A stretch of DNA of 43,949 bases from Microcaldota archaeon. GTDB lineage: Archaea > Micrarchaeota > Micrarchaeia > Micrarchaeales > Micrarchaeaceae. Both the position numbers and the translations under genes were made by a program. The notes beneath the pieces were generated by a model. The model saw only the letters and a list, made by a program, of their open reading frames with translations. It was not told the DNA's origin and ran no database searches. This document shows, in pieces, positions 31,833 through 40,092 of the stretch (position 1 is its first letter; every line of letters begins with the position of its first letter). The stretch is taken from contig JAJYYC010000007.1 of assembly GCA_021801385.1 (NCBI GenBank), positions 1 through 43,949 of the forward strand, given 5' to 3'.

Positions 31833-32291
31833 CTAAAGTACCCTTTTTGCGCTCTTTATTGCTCTTTGCAGCTTAGGCTCGAAATATTTGGCAACTTCAT
31901 ACTCTGGTATCCATTTAATATCGTCATGTTCTGACTCATCATTCTTCTCTATCGTGAGATCGTACGGTTCATCCAACCGTACCAGAAAATTCTTATAGAA
32001 TGCACCCCTATATCCTGCCTTCTCCCATTGCTCCTTTTTGTAGTTAATGCGTATATTGCTGTTTGTGGGCATTATTAATCCTATGGCACTTTCGTCTACG
32101 TTACATTCCTCTTTCAGTTCTCTTATTACAGCATCCCTATGCGTCTCTCCTTGTTTTAAGCCACCCTTTGGTATCTCCCATCCAACCCAGTTCTTTATTC
32201 TATGTAAGGCTAGAAATTCGATTTTTCTGTCCACTTGACGATACACTATCGCTAGAACACCGTCTCGGAATTTATATTTTACGTAATTCAC
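31833..32291 (-). CDS. Nudix hydrolase
   Basis: 152 residues from GTG 32291, preceded by AAGAAGG. The open frame runs far upstream but through the promoter of the divergent aquaporin gene and without Nudix homology. The Nudix box GGLKQGETHRDAVIREL followed by KEECNV (residues 43-65; consensus G-x5-E-x7-REUxEExGU) is complete except that the late Gly is Asn. The protein starts YKFRDGVLAIVY, giving the usual first strand of the fold, and the tail is helical. Nudix enzymes cleave nucleoside-diphosphate-linked compounds; the WEIPKGGL wording resembles diadenosine polyphosphate hydrolases (Ap4A-type). It is divergent from aquaporin with 131 bp between starts. Confidence 0.88.
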   Translation of the reverse strand: MNYVKYKFRDGVLAIVYRQVDRKIEFLALHRIKNWVGWEIPKGGLKQGETHRDAVIRELKEECNVDESAIGLIMPTNSNIRINYKKEQWEKAGYRGAFYKNFLVRLDEPYDLTIEKNDESEHDDIKWIPEYEVAKYFEPKLQRAIKSAKRVL

Positions 32292-32422
32292 CCTTCTTAT
32301 TAAATGTATCTGAATTAAGTTATTTAAAACTATTATTGGATGAACTTTGTTAATTTTTCCATTCCAGCGGTTAAATCCAATAAAGTTTATATAGTTTTGT
32401 TGCTGATTGTCTGTGTGTTTGG

Positions 32423-33097
32423 ATGACAAAAATAACACTTGGAAAGAAGGTTGCAGTAGAAGCATTAGGTACGTTCTTCTTCGTTGTCCTTGGAGCAGGC
32501 GCAGTCGTTGCGGCAAGCTTTGCGGGTCTTGGAAGCTCATCGCTTCTAGTAATCGCGCTTGCAAACGGATTGGGTCTTGCGCTTGCGATATCTTTTGCAA
32601 TGGGGATATCAGGAGGGCACATAAACCCTGCAGTTACGATAGCGATGCTGGTCAATAAAAAGATAAACGTAAAGGATGCTGTCGCATACATAGTAGCGCA
32701 GCTATTCGGAGCGATACTCGCCGGTTTCATACTTCTTTTCATATATCCCAGGACTGTTGGCATACCGGTCCACTACGGCGCTCCTGCACTCAGTTCATCC
32801 ACAGGAATAATAGCAGGAATCGGGATAGAGGCTCTGATGACATTCTTCCTTGTCATGGCAGTATTTCTCACAGCTGTTGACAAGCGTGCGCCTAAGATCG
32901 CCGGATTTGGTGTCGGCCTAACAGTATTTCTCGATGTGCTTGTTGCAGGACCTTTGACCGGAGCCGCAATGAATCCTGCACGCGCGATAGGGCCGGCGCT
33001 CGCATCCGGATACTTCTCAAATTGGTATGTGTGGTTGATAGGACCAATAATAGGAGCAGTGATTGCTGCGCTTCTCTACAAGTATCTTGAAAAGTAG
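32423..33097 (+). CDS. aqp: Aquaporin / MIP-family channel
   Basis: 224 residues. Two half-helix NPA motifs are present: GGHINPAV (Asn68) and GAAMNPARAIGP (Asn184), with Arg187 of the selectivity filter. Six hydrophobic helices surround them (EALGTFFFVVLGAGAVVAAS, LLVIALANGLGLALAIS, AVAYIVAQLFGAILAG, LMTFFLVMAVFLTAV, GFGVGLTVFLDVLVAGPLTG and VWLIGPIIGAVIAALLY). It passes water or small neutral solutes through the membrane. The length is normal for an archaeal aquaporin. The selectivity cannot be told from these motifs alone. It starts 131 bp from the divergent Nudix gene. Confidence 0.96.
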   Translation: MTKITLGKKVAVEALGTFFFVVLGAGAVVAASFAGLGSSSLLVIALANGLGLALAISFAMGISGGHINPAVTIAMLVNKKINVKDAVAYIVAQLFGAILAGFILLFIYPRTVGIPVHYGAPALSSSTGIIAGIGIEALMTFFLVMAVFLTAVDKRAPKIAGFGVGLTVFLDVLVAGPLTGAAMNPARAIGPALASGYFSNWYVWLIGPIIGAVIAALLYKYLEK

Positions 33098-33131
33098 TAG
33101 TTCTGGCCAATTGGTTAACACCACATTAGTT

Positions 33132-33168
33132 ATTTATATTTTTTAAACCAAAAAGATGGTGTGGTGAA
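33132..33168 (+). promoter_or_regulatory. TATA box and GGTG ribosome-binding site
   Basis: TTTATATTTTTTAAACC at about 33132-33148 is a TATA region for the 33169 gene. GGTGTGGTGA immediately before the ATG is a typical archaeal Shine-Dalgarno sequence and decides the start. Confidence 0.55.
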
Positions 33169-33705
33169 ATGCCAGAAAAAACAACGGTCAAAACTGAAAA
33201 GTCAGATCCTGCAAAGCTACTCAGAAGGTATGCGTCTGTCGCAGTATTAGGCACTGCACTGGTTACATCCATACCGGGCTGCACGAGCACTGCGCCTAGG
33301 CTTAACGGTCCAGAAGTTAGCGGCCAGGTTAGCAGAACATTTGAAGGAACCATTGTCGGGATGGATCCGGTTAGAACAAACTATAATTCCAGATGGAACG
33401 GAAGTTCTGTTAATGTTATCGGTATGTTAAGGAACCATAACGTAGGGATAATAGGCGGCGTGAGTGGCTTGTTCTCCGACATAGGTGGAATTTTCCACAA
33501 TTCACCAACAGACAAGATGGAGGTTATGGTACAGCTGCCAGGTCCGGAACAGAATGTAAATGGTAAGATAGTTGTTATACCAGGTCAGGTTATTGGAGTG
33601 CTTCAGACCCTTAATCAAGCAAAATCACTCGCAGTTGGAGAATATGTTGATGTTATAGAGAACCCAAACAATGGCCTGTGCAATATCTTCCCGATAAATC
33701 AATAG
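33169..33705 (+). CDS. Putative lipoprotein (lipobox protein)
   Basis: 178 residues. A basic N-terminal region (KTEKSDPAKLLRRYA) is followed by a hydrophobic stretch SVAVLGTALVTSIPGC, a lipobox-like sequence with Cys38, then TSTAPRLNGPEVSGQ. The mature part is beta-rich with VSRTFEGTIVGMDPV and KMEVMVQLPGPEQNVNGK. There is no catalytic motif. Archaeal lipoproteins are best known from haloarchaea; here a Cys-anchored surface or periplasm-like protein is inferred. The hydrophobic stretch is short (about 16), so a cleaved Sec or Tat signal is not certain; RRYAS is not a strict twin-arginine motif. I do not recognise the mature domain. Confidence 0.7.
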   Translation: MPEKTTVKTEKSDPAKLLRRYASVAVLGTALVTSIPGCTSTAPRLNGPEVSGQVSRTFEGTIVGMDPVRTNYNSRWNGSSVNVIGMLRNHNVGIIGGVSGLFSDIGGIFHNSPTDKMEVMVQLPGPEQNVNGKIVVIPGQVIGVLQTLNQAKSLAVGEYVDVIENPNNGLCNIFPINQ

Positions 33706-33797
33706 CATAACCAATGATTTTAGGCCATATTGATGGCTAAAGCGACTTGATTTACACATACATAATCTATTCGGAAGTTAAATGATAGATATTTATA

Positions 33798-34010
33798 ATG
33801 CATGCGCAAAATATAGGTTTCGGTGATTTTATTACAGAAAAACAGAAGCTAGCAAAAGGACATACAAAGCCAGTAGAAGGAGATACAACCCCAGTAAAAG
33901 GACATAAAGTAGATGAATGCGGCATAAATTCAGAGACTGACTGGAAAAAAGCCGCGCGTTTAGAAGCGATGAGTAGAACTAATATAGGAGATAAGCTGCT
34001 CAGAAAGTAA
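33798..34010 (+). CDS. Small hypothetical protein
   Basis: 70 residues, ATG at 33798 shortly after the AT-rich GATATTTATAATG. It contains an imperfect repeat, KGHTKPVEGD then TTPVKGHKVDE, and is charged throughout with no membrane segment. It could be a real small protein, given the promoter-like sequence and good codon usage, or chance. No family recognised. Confidence 0.45.
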   Translation: MHAQNIGFGDFITEKQKLAKGHTKPVEGDTTPVKGHKVDECGINSETDWKKAARLEAMSRTNIGDKLLRK

Positions 34011-34182
34011 AAGATACCGGTTTTTTCAGAACCTTTTTATTCTTTCACTTATATTTTATATCGGAGATTGGATGGGAGGTTCTAGCGGAGGAGATTAGTT
34101 AATCTGAAGCCGTAATAGCATAAATTAGCTTTGGCTAATCTTTTACTAATCATATGCAAATTGCTGCATAAAAATATAAAAA

Positions 34183-34281
34183 TGGACTCCGCGGGATTTT
34201 CAATCTTTTCCTTAGAAAAGAAATTTGAACCCGCAACCTCTTGCATGCCATGCAAGCGCGCTACCGTTGCGCCAGGAGCCC
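34183..34281 (-). tRNA. tRNA-Ala(GGC) with a T-loop intron
   Basis: The mature tRNA is 72 nt: acceptor GGGCTCC/GGAGTCC (one G-T pair), D arm GCGC-AACGGTA-GCGC, anticodon stem CTTGC/GCAAG with loop ATGGCAT (anticodon GGC, Ala), five-base variable loop, T stem GCGGG/CCCGC, discriminator A. The T loop TTCAAAT is interrupted after its sixth base by a 27-nt insert; only with the insert removed do the T stem and acceptor stem close. It sits nine bases downstream of the Sm-like gene on the same strand, so both are probably on one transcript. Confidence 0.9.
34197..34223 (-). other. 27-nt tRNA intron, position 59/60, bulge-helix-bulge
   Basis: The intron folds as TTCAA against TTGAA (5 bp) between two three-base bulges (ATT and AAT), capped by TCTTTTC/GAAAAGA with loop TAAG. 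This is a relaxed bulge-helix-bulge: bulges on opposite strands separated by 5 bp instead of the usual 4. Splicing restores a seven-base T loop. Exact cuts can slip by a base or so because the ends share AAT. Confidence 0.85.
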
Positions 34282-34290
34282 AAAAAAACA

Positions 34291-34515
34291 TCATACTGGT
34301 GAGACAAAGATTATGTTGCCTCCCCTTAAGACTATTGTGCCTATCTTCGTCTTTAGTTCTGAACCTTCTAACTCTTCCGCATTTTCAAGGGCGAGGTTCA
34401 TGTGCATGTCAAAAGATTTTAACCTACCGCGAATTATCATGTTGCTCTTCATCCTTATCAGCACCTGCTGACCAAGCGCTTTATTCAGCAGATCGAACGG
34501 CCTTTCCTGTGTCAT
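34291..34515 (-). CDS. Sm-like archaeal protein
   Basis: 74 residues, the usual size of a single Sm fold. The Sm1 motif is LGQQVLIRMKSNMIIRGRLKSFDMHMNLALENA (with the G-x-L-x-x-F-D-x-H-x-N-L pattern), and the Sm2 motif is GTIVLRGGNIIFVS (I-x-x-R-G). Sm-like proteins form heptameric rings that bind U-rich RNA and act in RNA metabolism. The gene is followed on the same strand, after nine bases, by the intron-containing tRNA-Ala. Confidence 0.96.
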   Translation of the reverse strand: MTQERPFDLLNKALGQQVLIRMKSNMIIRGRLKSFDMHMNLALENAEELEGSELKTKIGTIVLRGGNIIFVSPV

Positions 34516-34678
34516 TCAAAAACACCTAAAATTACAATATAGATTGGCAACTCATGTTTTTAAACCCAATAGTCGACAGGCAGATAAAAGGATGCACTTA
34601 GGTTATTGCCGTATATTGTTTTGCGCTTTGTTATTACATATATTAATTAGCATTATCGTTTCTAATATTATTGTTGGT

Positions 34679-35197
34679 ATGAAAATAGATCCAACCGATG
34701 CAAAGTCTGTCATGAATATACTATGGCCAGGGGAGCGCATAGTCGGGACCGTCAAACAAAGACGTATCGGCCCTGGCGGATCGATCACTGTCCCAGCGTC
34801 AGTGGTATTGACAGACAAACGCGTATTGATAGTTAACAGAGCCACATTAGGCATACGCCACGATTATGAGGTCATACCGTACGGAGCCGTAACAAGTGTG
34901 CGTTTGGAGCAGGGAATAGTCTCGTCGAGTGTATTCATTCGCGTCTTAGGTTATGACACAGACAAGGGCCTGCTCAAGAACGGGAAGCAGGAGGGCGAGA
35001 TAGACGGTCTGAGAAGGGATGACGCGACAGAGCTGTCTAACTATATAAACTTTAAGCTCGGGCAGCGCAATGCCCCTGCACAGGAGGAACGTCTCCCTGA
35101 TGCGAACATCGGCGGGTATCTCTTCTGCAGAAAATGCGGCACCAAGAATCCTGTCGGATCAAACTTCTGCTCAGGTTGCGGTGCCCCGCTCAGATAA
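34679..35197 (+). CDS. PH-like domain protein with C-terminal zinc ribbon
   Basis: 172 residues from ATG 34679; the longer open frame upstream is AT-rich promoter sequence. Residues about 10-120 form a bacterial-PH-like beta fold (GERIVGTVKQRRIGPGG, VVLTDKRVLIVNRA, YEVIPYGAVTSVRLEQG, the phrase LTDKRVLI being typical). The C-terminus is a zinc ribbon: Cys150-x-x-Cys153 then Cys164-x-x-Cys167 (FCRKCGTKN, FCSGCGAPLR). There is no membrane segment. Such PH plus zinc-ribbon proteins are common and uncharacterised in archaea. It is followed by a SIMPL protein gene 53 bp later on the same strand. Confidence 0.82.
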   Translation: MKIDPTDAKSVMNILWPGERIVGTVKQRRIGPGGSITVPASVVLTDKRVLIVNRATLGIRHDYEVIPYGAVTSVRLEQGIVSSSVFIRVLGYDTDKGLLKNGKQEGEIDGLRRDDATELSNYINFKLGQRNAPAQEERLPDANIGGYLFCRKCGTKNPVGSNFCSGCGAPLR

Positions 35198-35250
35198 TGC
35201 TTTACCACATGGTATAAATTCTTTGGCTGCTTATTGTACATGTGCATATA

Positions 35251-35988
35251 ATGGGAAAAAAATCTTCCAACTGGCTTTTTGGTATAATCATCGCAGCGCT
35301 TGTGGTTCTTATTGCGGCAATTCTGTTTTATTACAATTCTGGCAATATCCATCTTTCTTCGGTCACCGTGACCGCAAACGGGCAGGCCTATTCTGCGCCA
35401 AACTATGCTGATCTTACACTATACCTGAATTCCACGGCAAACTCCACCGCGCTCGCTGTCGATGAACTCGGAGCGACAGCATATGCGCTGAACGCCACTC
35501 TTAGCAACTATACGAAAGGAAACACAAGTTCTGTCACGACAACCGGTTATAACACATATGTTTTGCCGCCATCATATCCGATTACAAACAAGAGCAGAAA
35601 CTATACGTTATATGAGGCATCTGAGGATGTCAATGTGAAACTCTCCAATTTCAGCATGCTTGAGCCGCTCCTTGCTCACATCTCAAAAATAGGAGACGTC
35701 TCTGTTAATTACGTCTCTGCTGGCGTATCCGGTCCTAAATCCACCATACTCCTAAACGAGGCTTTGGACAACGCTGTTGCGAACGCAACGGCGCAGGCTA
35801 TGACCGTGATGGGGAACTCAAGCATCGCATACAAGAACATCACATTCAACAGCTATTACGTTACTCCTCTCGTATATTCGAGCGCATCCGAAGTTGCCGC
35901 CATGGGCTCTGCATCCAAAAGCAAGCTGATATTCAATGGCACTGTTACTGTTTCAAGGAGCGTCAGTATCACATTCTATTACAGATGA
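35251..35988 (+). CDS. SIMPL-domain (DUF541) membrane-anchored protein
   Basis: 245 residues from ATG 35251 (a GTG three codons earlier is possible). One N-terminal membrane helix (WLFGIIIAALVVLIAAILFYY) is followed by an outside SIMPL domain: VTVTANGQAYSAPNYADLTL, NSTALAVDELGATAYALNATLS, VSVNYVSAGVSG, LLNEALDNAVANATAQAMTVMG and a final VTVSRSVSITFYYR strand. Many N-x-S/T sites suggest glycosylation. SIMPL proteins (YggE/BP26-like) form ring-like assemblies in bacteria and are linked to stress in some; the function here is unknown. TATAAATT about 35 bp upstream fits a promoter. Confidence 0.88.
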   Translation: MGKKSSNWLFGIIIAALVVLIAAILFYYNSGNIHLSSVTVTANGQAYSAPNYADLTLYLNSTANSTALAVDELGATAYALNATLSNYTKGNTSSVTTTGYNTYVLPPSYPITNKSRNYTLYEASEDVNVKLSNFSMLEPLLAHISKIGDVSVNYVSAGVSGPKSTILLNEALDNAVANATAQAMTVMGNSSIAYKNITFNSYYVTPLVYSSASEVAAMGSASKSKLIFNGTVTVSRSVSITFYYR

Positions 35989-35993
35989 GAGAA

Positions 35994-36560
35994 TCAACCT
36001 GAACTATCCCATAGCTCATTGAAGTGAGCGATAAGCGCATCGATCCTGTCTGGCTCTCTTATCAGCTCTATGTGCTCTACGTTCTTATGTGTGCCACTGT
36101 ATGTCAGATTGGCGCTTCCCACGATCGCGAGCTCATCCGATATGTACATCTTTTCATGTACGAAGCGCTCTGGTATTCTTACGTTTATGTTTGATTTTTT
36201 CTTCGAACGATGCCAGTATACTGCGAGTAGCGAGGATGTTATAGCAAGCGACGCCGCAACCTCGGATATTATTGTTATGCCTGTATATAATCCGACCGAT
36301 GCTGCAACGATGAATACCACCGCTGCCTTTGCCGCGGTCCACACCTTTTGCACTGAACCGTCCATTATACGCTTCGCCTGCTCAGCCGAACTTTGCGATG
36401 TTATTATCCTTACCCTCCTGTGTTTTCCTGCCCGCAGAACCATTTCGGCATAGTTGTTGCTTATGTAAGGCGATATTATGATGAGTTCGCCATTGCCTTG
36501 CTCTATGAGCTGGTCTATGTACTTGAATGACGAACTGCCAGAATAGGATTCAGGTTCCAT
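35994..36560 (-). CDS. Single-HKD phospholipase D-like protein with membrane hairpin
   Basis: 188 residues. The HKD motif is His135-x-Lys137-x4-Asp142 followed by LAIVGSANLTYSG, the second half of a PLD active site. The N-terminal part (YIDQLIEQGNGELIIISPYIS) is the usual first strand of the domain. Between them, residues about 77-115 hold two hydrophobic helices (AAVVFIVAASVGLYTGI and ISEVAASLAITSSLLAVYW), so the catalytic halves straddle a membrane hairpin. With one HKD it must dimerise, as Nuc-type nucleases do. Substrate (nucleic acid or lipid) is unknown. It follows ileS by 19 bases and so is probably in the zinc-finger/ileS operon. Confidence 0.87.
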   Translation of the reverse strand: MEPESYSGSSSFKYIDQLIEQGNGELIIISPYISNNYAEMVLRAGKHRRVRIITSQSSAEQAKRIMDGSVQKVWTAAKAAVVFIVAASVGLYTGITIISEVAASLAITSSLLAVYWHRSKKKSNINVRIPERFVHEKMYISDELAIVGSANLTYSGTHKNVEHIELIREPDRIDALIAHFNELWDSSG

Positions 36561-36579
36561 GATTTAGATTTATAGACGA

Positions 36580-39500
36580 TCATTTAATATGCTGTCCCGT
36601 CGCGCGTATTGATATACCTATTTTGACGCCCATGATCTCCCACTCCTTCTGGCCATCTCCTGTGCTGCCGGATCCTATCTCAATCTTGGTGGCCTTTACC
36701 GCCTCAGCAATCTGCTTCTCCATAGTCTTTAGCAGCGCCACCACATCAGGTTCTGCACTGATACTCAGGCTTATCGAATCGAGCCTTGTGAGGCCAGCAT
36801 CCTTTCTCATCATCTGCACCCTCCTTGTGACCTCTCGGTACATGAGCTCAGCGCGCAGCTCGTCCGTCTGAGTCGCATCTATCGTAACGACACCATACCT
36901 GAACCTTGTCGCATCGTCTTCTGATTTCTTCTCTGTTATCGCGATGTGTTCAGGTAGTATGTCGAATGTTCCTGCGTTCGTATGCAACAGGTATCTGCCG
37001 GTCTTGTCGATCTCTGCTCCAACCGCATCTCCATCCACCTTTGTTAGTTCATCCGCTATGATCTTAGCGTGCTGCTTGAACGCAGGGCCGAGTTTTGCGA
37101 ATAACGGCTTTACCTCTTTTCTGCCGCCGCCATCGGACTTTTTAACGTCTACCCTCTTCGCGTTCACGTATGATTCTATCGTCGAGGACATGTGTCTGAC
37201 TACGTCTATGACTTTATCATCGTAAGTCTCGATCTTGGCAGATAGTATCGGAGCCCTTAGCTTCACGTTCCTCTTCTCCCTGTTGTTAAGTATCGCAGCT
37301 ATTATCTCTTGGACTATCCCAAACTCATTTTCGAGTTCTGGATCTATAGATTTTGCCTTCGCCTTTGGCCAGTCCTCTAGGAATATGCTCTCCTTTTCCT
37401 TGTAAAGTTTTAAGTAAGAATATTCTGTCACAAAAGGGATGATTGGCGATGCTACGAGTATCGTCTTGTACATCACATAATCGACAGTCGCTGTTGTGTT
37501 CCTTGCCTGCTTGCCGCCTTCTGCAATTCTCTTCTTTGCAGTCTTGAGGTAGAACCTGCTGAAGTCTTCAACCACGAAATCGCGTATGTGTTCAGCTGCC
37601 CTTGCGATATTATAGCTCTCCAGGCTATCTGTGACTGCACCGACCATGCTCTCCACGCGCGAAAGTATCCATCTGTCTGATATGTCTGCCGCTTTGCCTG
37701 GTTTTTTCGCCCATTCTGCTCCGGATAGCTTCCTTGACTCCTCTATCAGGTTTGCGATGTTGTGCAGTATGTTGATTACCGATTCGCTCTCCTTTATCTC
37801 AGTCTCGCTAAGGTTCCTGTTGAGTATCGGATCGTGGTCGACATTCCAGAGCCTGAACGCATCAGCGGTAGCGAACGAAGCAAGTTCGCCCAACGGTCTA
37901 TAATTCCCGAAGCTCTTGCTCATCTTGCGACCATCGAGTCCTGCCATTATGCCATGCACCACCACATTTCTCAGTGGATTTTTGCCATATGTCAACATTC
38001 CTATCTTAAGCATGTACTGGAACCAGCCGCGTATCTGCTCCACGTATTCAACAATCAGGTCAGGGGCAGTGAATTGGCCAAACTGCTCCTGTTTGAGGCT
38101 CGCCCTGAACGCGATGCTTGAGTCGAACCAGACGTCCAGCACGTCTGGAACCCGTCTTTTCTCCCCACCGCACGAACATCTGATCACCACTCTGTCTATG
38201 TGCGGGCGGTGAAGGTCTTTTAGCGACCCGACATATGCAGAATCATTTGCCAGTTCTGCGAGCTCTTTCGTCGAACCGATGACGGTCCTGTCGCCGCATG
38301 CGCCGCAGACCCAGATGGGCATAGGTATCCCCCAGTATCTCTGCCTTGATACACACCAATCCGGTGAATTTTCGAGTATGGAGCGCTGCCATGCCCTGAC
38401 CTGCTCAGGATACCACGATGCTTTCTCGTTGGCTTTGAGCATGCGCGCCTTTATCTTTTGCACGTTGAAGAACCACTGCTTGGTGGCGATGAATATGAGT
38501 TTATTAGAGCATCTCCAGCAATGCGGATAGCTGTGGGATATTGTGCCCGTGTTCAGCAGCATGCCGGATTCTTTCAAGCTGTCGAGCACTATCCTGTTCG
38601 CATCAACTGGTACGGTTATGCCAGCGTATTCGCCAGCATCTTCGGTGTATTTGGAGTCAGGCCCGACAGGGCAGAAGACAGGTAGTTTGTTCTTAACTCC
38701 AAGCGCATAGTCTTCCACTCCGTTTCCAGGTGCGATATGCACAAGACCTGTTCCGTCGCCCATCGATACCATGTCCTTAGAGAATATCACTTTGTGGTAT
38801 CGTCTGAGTTCGCGCTGCTTCGGCACCTTGTTCTCTATAGGGCTACGGTATTTTATGCCTTCAAGCTCTACACCGCTGAACTCGCGCATTACTACGACGC
38901 TGAGATCGAGCAGAGCGGTGAAGCTTTCTAGGCGCGCCTTTGCGAGTATTATGTTCTTCTCATCAATCTTTACCTCTATGTAGGTTTCGTCAGGATTAGC
39001 GGCTATCGCAACGTTTGATGGTATTGTCCATGGTGTAGTTGTCCAGACCGCAAGATAGGTGTTTGGATTTAATGCTATGCGCGCTTTGGATGATCGTTCG
39101 TCCACTTTGAAGAGCAGATAGGTCGATGGGTCATTCTCATCTCTATATTCAACCTCCATGCTACCCTGTGAAAGCGGCGTTTCACAGTGCGGGCAATATA
39201 TTAACGTCTTTTTGCCCTCATAGAGCAAGTTGCGTTCGCTTATCTGCTTGAATATCTGCCAAGCGTTCTCCATATACTCTTTTGAATAGGGAAGATACGG
39301 ATGTGCGAAGTCAAGCGATATACCGTAACGTTTGAAGTCGGAGTCCATGCGGCCCATGTACCTATCGACATAATTCCTGCACTCTTCAGTGAACCGTTCT
39401 ATTCCTATGCGGCTCTCTATTTCACGCTTTGATGAAATCCCAAGGCTCTTCTCCACCTTGTTCTCTATCGGAAGCCCATGGACGTCGTAACCCGCTTTGT

Positions 39501-39717
39501 CTATTACCTCAAAATCCCTGAATCGTTTGTATCTTACAAACACATCCTTCAAGGTCTTGACCCATATGTGCCCCGGGTGCAGATCGCCGGTAACGTACGG
39601 AGGTCCGTCAAGGAAATAGAAGCGCTTCTTGCCTGTGCCCCTTTCGCGCACCTTCAGCTCTATCTGGTTCTCGTCCCAGTATCTTAAGACAGACCGCTCG
39701 GATTCTTGCAGGTCCAT
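36580..39717 (-). CDS. ileS: Isoleucyl-tRNA synthetase
   Basis: 1045 residues, normal for archaeal IleRS. The HIGH-like motif is PPYVTGDLHPGH (39-50), and KMSKS is GRKMSKSFGNY (598-602). The editing (CP1) domain contains YLAVWTTTPWTIPSNVAI, and the class I core has SRQRYWGIPMPIW and EYVEQIRGWFQYML. The C-terminal anticodon-binding region ends with the archaeal/eukaryal-type extension (RELRAELMYREVTRRVQMMRKD). It charges tRNA-Ile. It is preceded by a small zinc-finger gene with 12 bp between them and followed by a PLD-like gene, on the same strand. Confidence 0.98.
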   Translation of the reverse strand: MDLQESERSVLRYWDENQIELKVRERGTGKKRFYFLDGPPYVTGDLHPGHIWVKTLKDVFVRYKRFRDFEVIDKAGYDVHGLPIENKVEKSLGISSKREIESRIGIERFTEECRNYVDRYMGRMDSDFKRYGISLDFAHPYLPYSKEYMENAWQIFKQISERNLLYEGKKTLIYCPHCETPLSQGSMEVEYRDENDPSTYLLFKVDERSSKARIALNPNTYLAVWTTTPWTIPSNVAIAANPDETYIEVKIDEKNIILAKARLESFTALLDLSVVVMREFSGVELEGIKYRSPIENKVPKQRELRRYHKVIFSKDMVSMGDGTGLVHIAPGNGVEDYALGVKNKLPVFCPVGPDSKYTEDAGEYAGITVPVDANRIVLDSLKESGMLLNTGTISHSYPHCWRCSNKLIFIATKQWFFNVQKIKARMLKANEKASWYPEQVRAWQRSILENSPDWCVSRQRYWGIPMPIWVCGACGDRTVIGSTKELAELANDSAYVGSLKDLHRPHIDRVVIRCSCGGEKRRVPDVLDVWFDSSIAFRASLKQEQFGQFTAPDLIVEYVEQIRGWFQYMLKIGMLTYGKNPLRNVVVHGIMAGLDGRKMSKSFGNYRPLGELASFATADAFRLWNVDHDPILNRNLSETEIKESESVINILHNIANLIEESRKLSGAEWAKKPGKAADISDRWILSRVESMVGAVTDSLESYNIARAAEHIRDFVVEDFSRFYLKTAKKRIAEGGKQARNTTATVDYVMYKTILVASPIIPFVTEYSYLKLYKEKESIFLEDWPKAKAKSIDPELENEFGIVQEIIAAILNNREKRNVKLRAPILSAKIETYDDKVIDVVRHMSSTIESYVNAKRVDVKKSDGGGRKEVKPLFAKLGPAFKQHAKIIADELTKVDGDAVGAEIDKTGRYLLHTNAGTFDILPEHIAITEKKSEDDATRFRYGVVTIDATQTDELRAELMYREVTRRVQMMRKDAGLTRLDSISLSISAEPDVVALLKTMEKQIAEAVKATKIEIGSGSTGDGQKEWEIMGVKIGISIRATGQHIK

Positions 39718-39729
39718 ACAGAAGCACCG

Positions 39730-39942
39730 TCAGAGTTCAGGGCTCTTTGATACGGTGAGCTTGTTCTTGAATAGCTTCCTCTTTGCAGTATCAGTCCAGC
39801 AGTCGTTGCAGATGACAAGCCTTGTCACTTTCTTGACGCGCTGTGCGCTCTTTATGCATCTGTCGCATATATTCCTATTGCAATAGCTGCAGTTTTCGCT
39901 CTTGAATATCTCTCTCTTGCATCTGTCACAAGTAACTATCAT
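39730..39942 (-). CDS. Small eight-Cys zinc-finger protein
   Basis: 70 residues with eight Cys in four C-x-x-C pairs: Cys5/Cys8, Cys18/Cys21, Cys26/Cys29 and Cys45/Cys48. Two zinc ions in a cross-braced arrangement, as in FYVE/RING or B-box-like folds, are likely. The rest is basic (KSAQRVKKVTRL, DTAKRKLFKNKL), suggesting nucleic acid or protein binding. The gene is 12 bp upstream of ileS on the same strand, so co-transcribed. No specific family assigned. Confidence 0.78.
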   Translation of the reverse strand: MIVTCDRCKREIFKSENCSYCNRNICDRCIKSAQRVKKVTRLVICNDCWTDTAKRKLFKNKLTVSKSPEL

Positions 39943-40092
39943 AAAATCAAAAAAGATTTAACTTTCAGAGATAAAAGCCTTTCGCATCGTTGAAAACCAT
40001 AAGATTAATGCTAAAAACGATGAGATTTTAGATTAATGTGGGATTTAATCACTTGTACCATCAGGATTAAATAACTGTCATGCGCTTTTAAT

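Noticed and set aside
30716-32400. Second tRNA-linked element after tRNA-Thr
   Set aside because: The area is AT-rich, but no copy of the tRNA-Thr 3' end or flanking repeats was found.
32292-32600. Upstream extension of the Nudix frame
   Set aside because: It overlaps the aquaporin start and promoter and carries no Nudix homology; GTG 32291 with AAGAAGG ahead is the better start.
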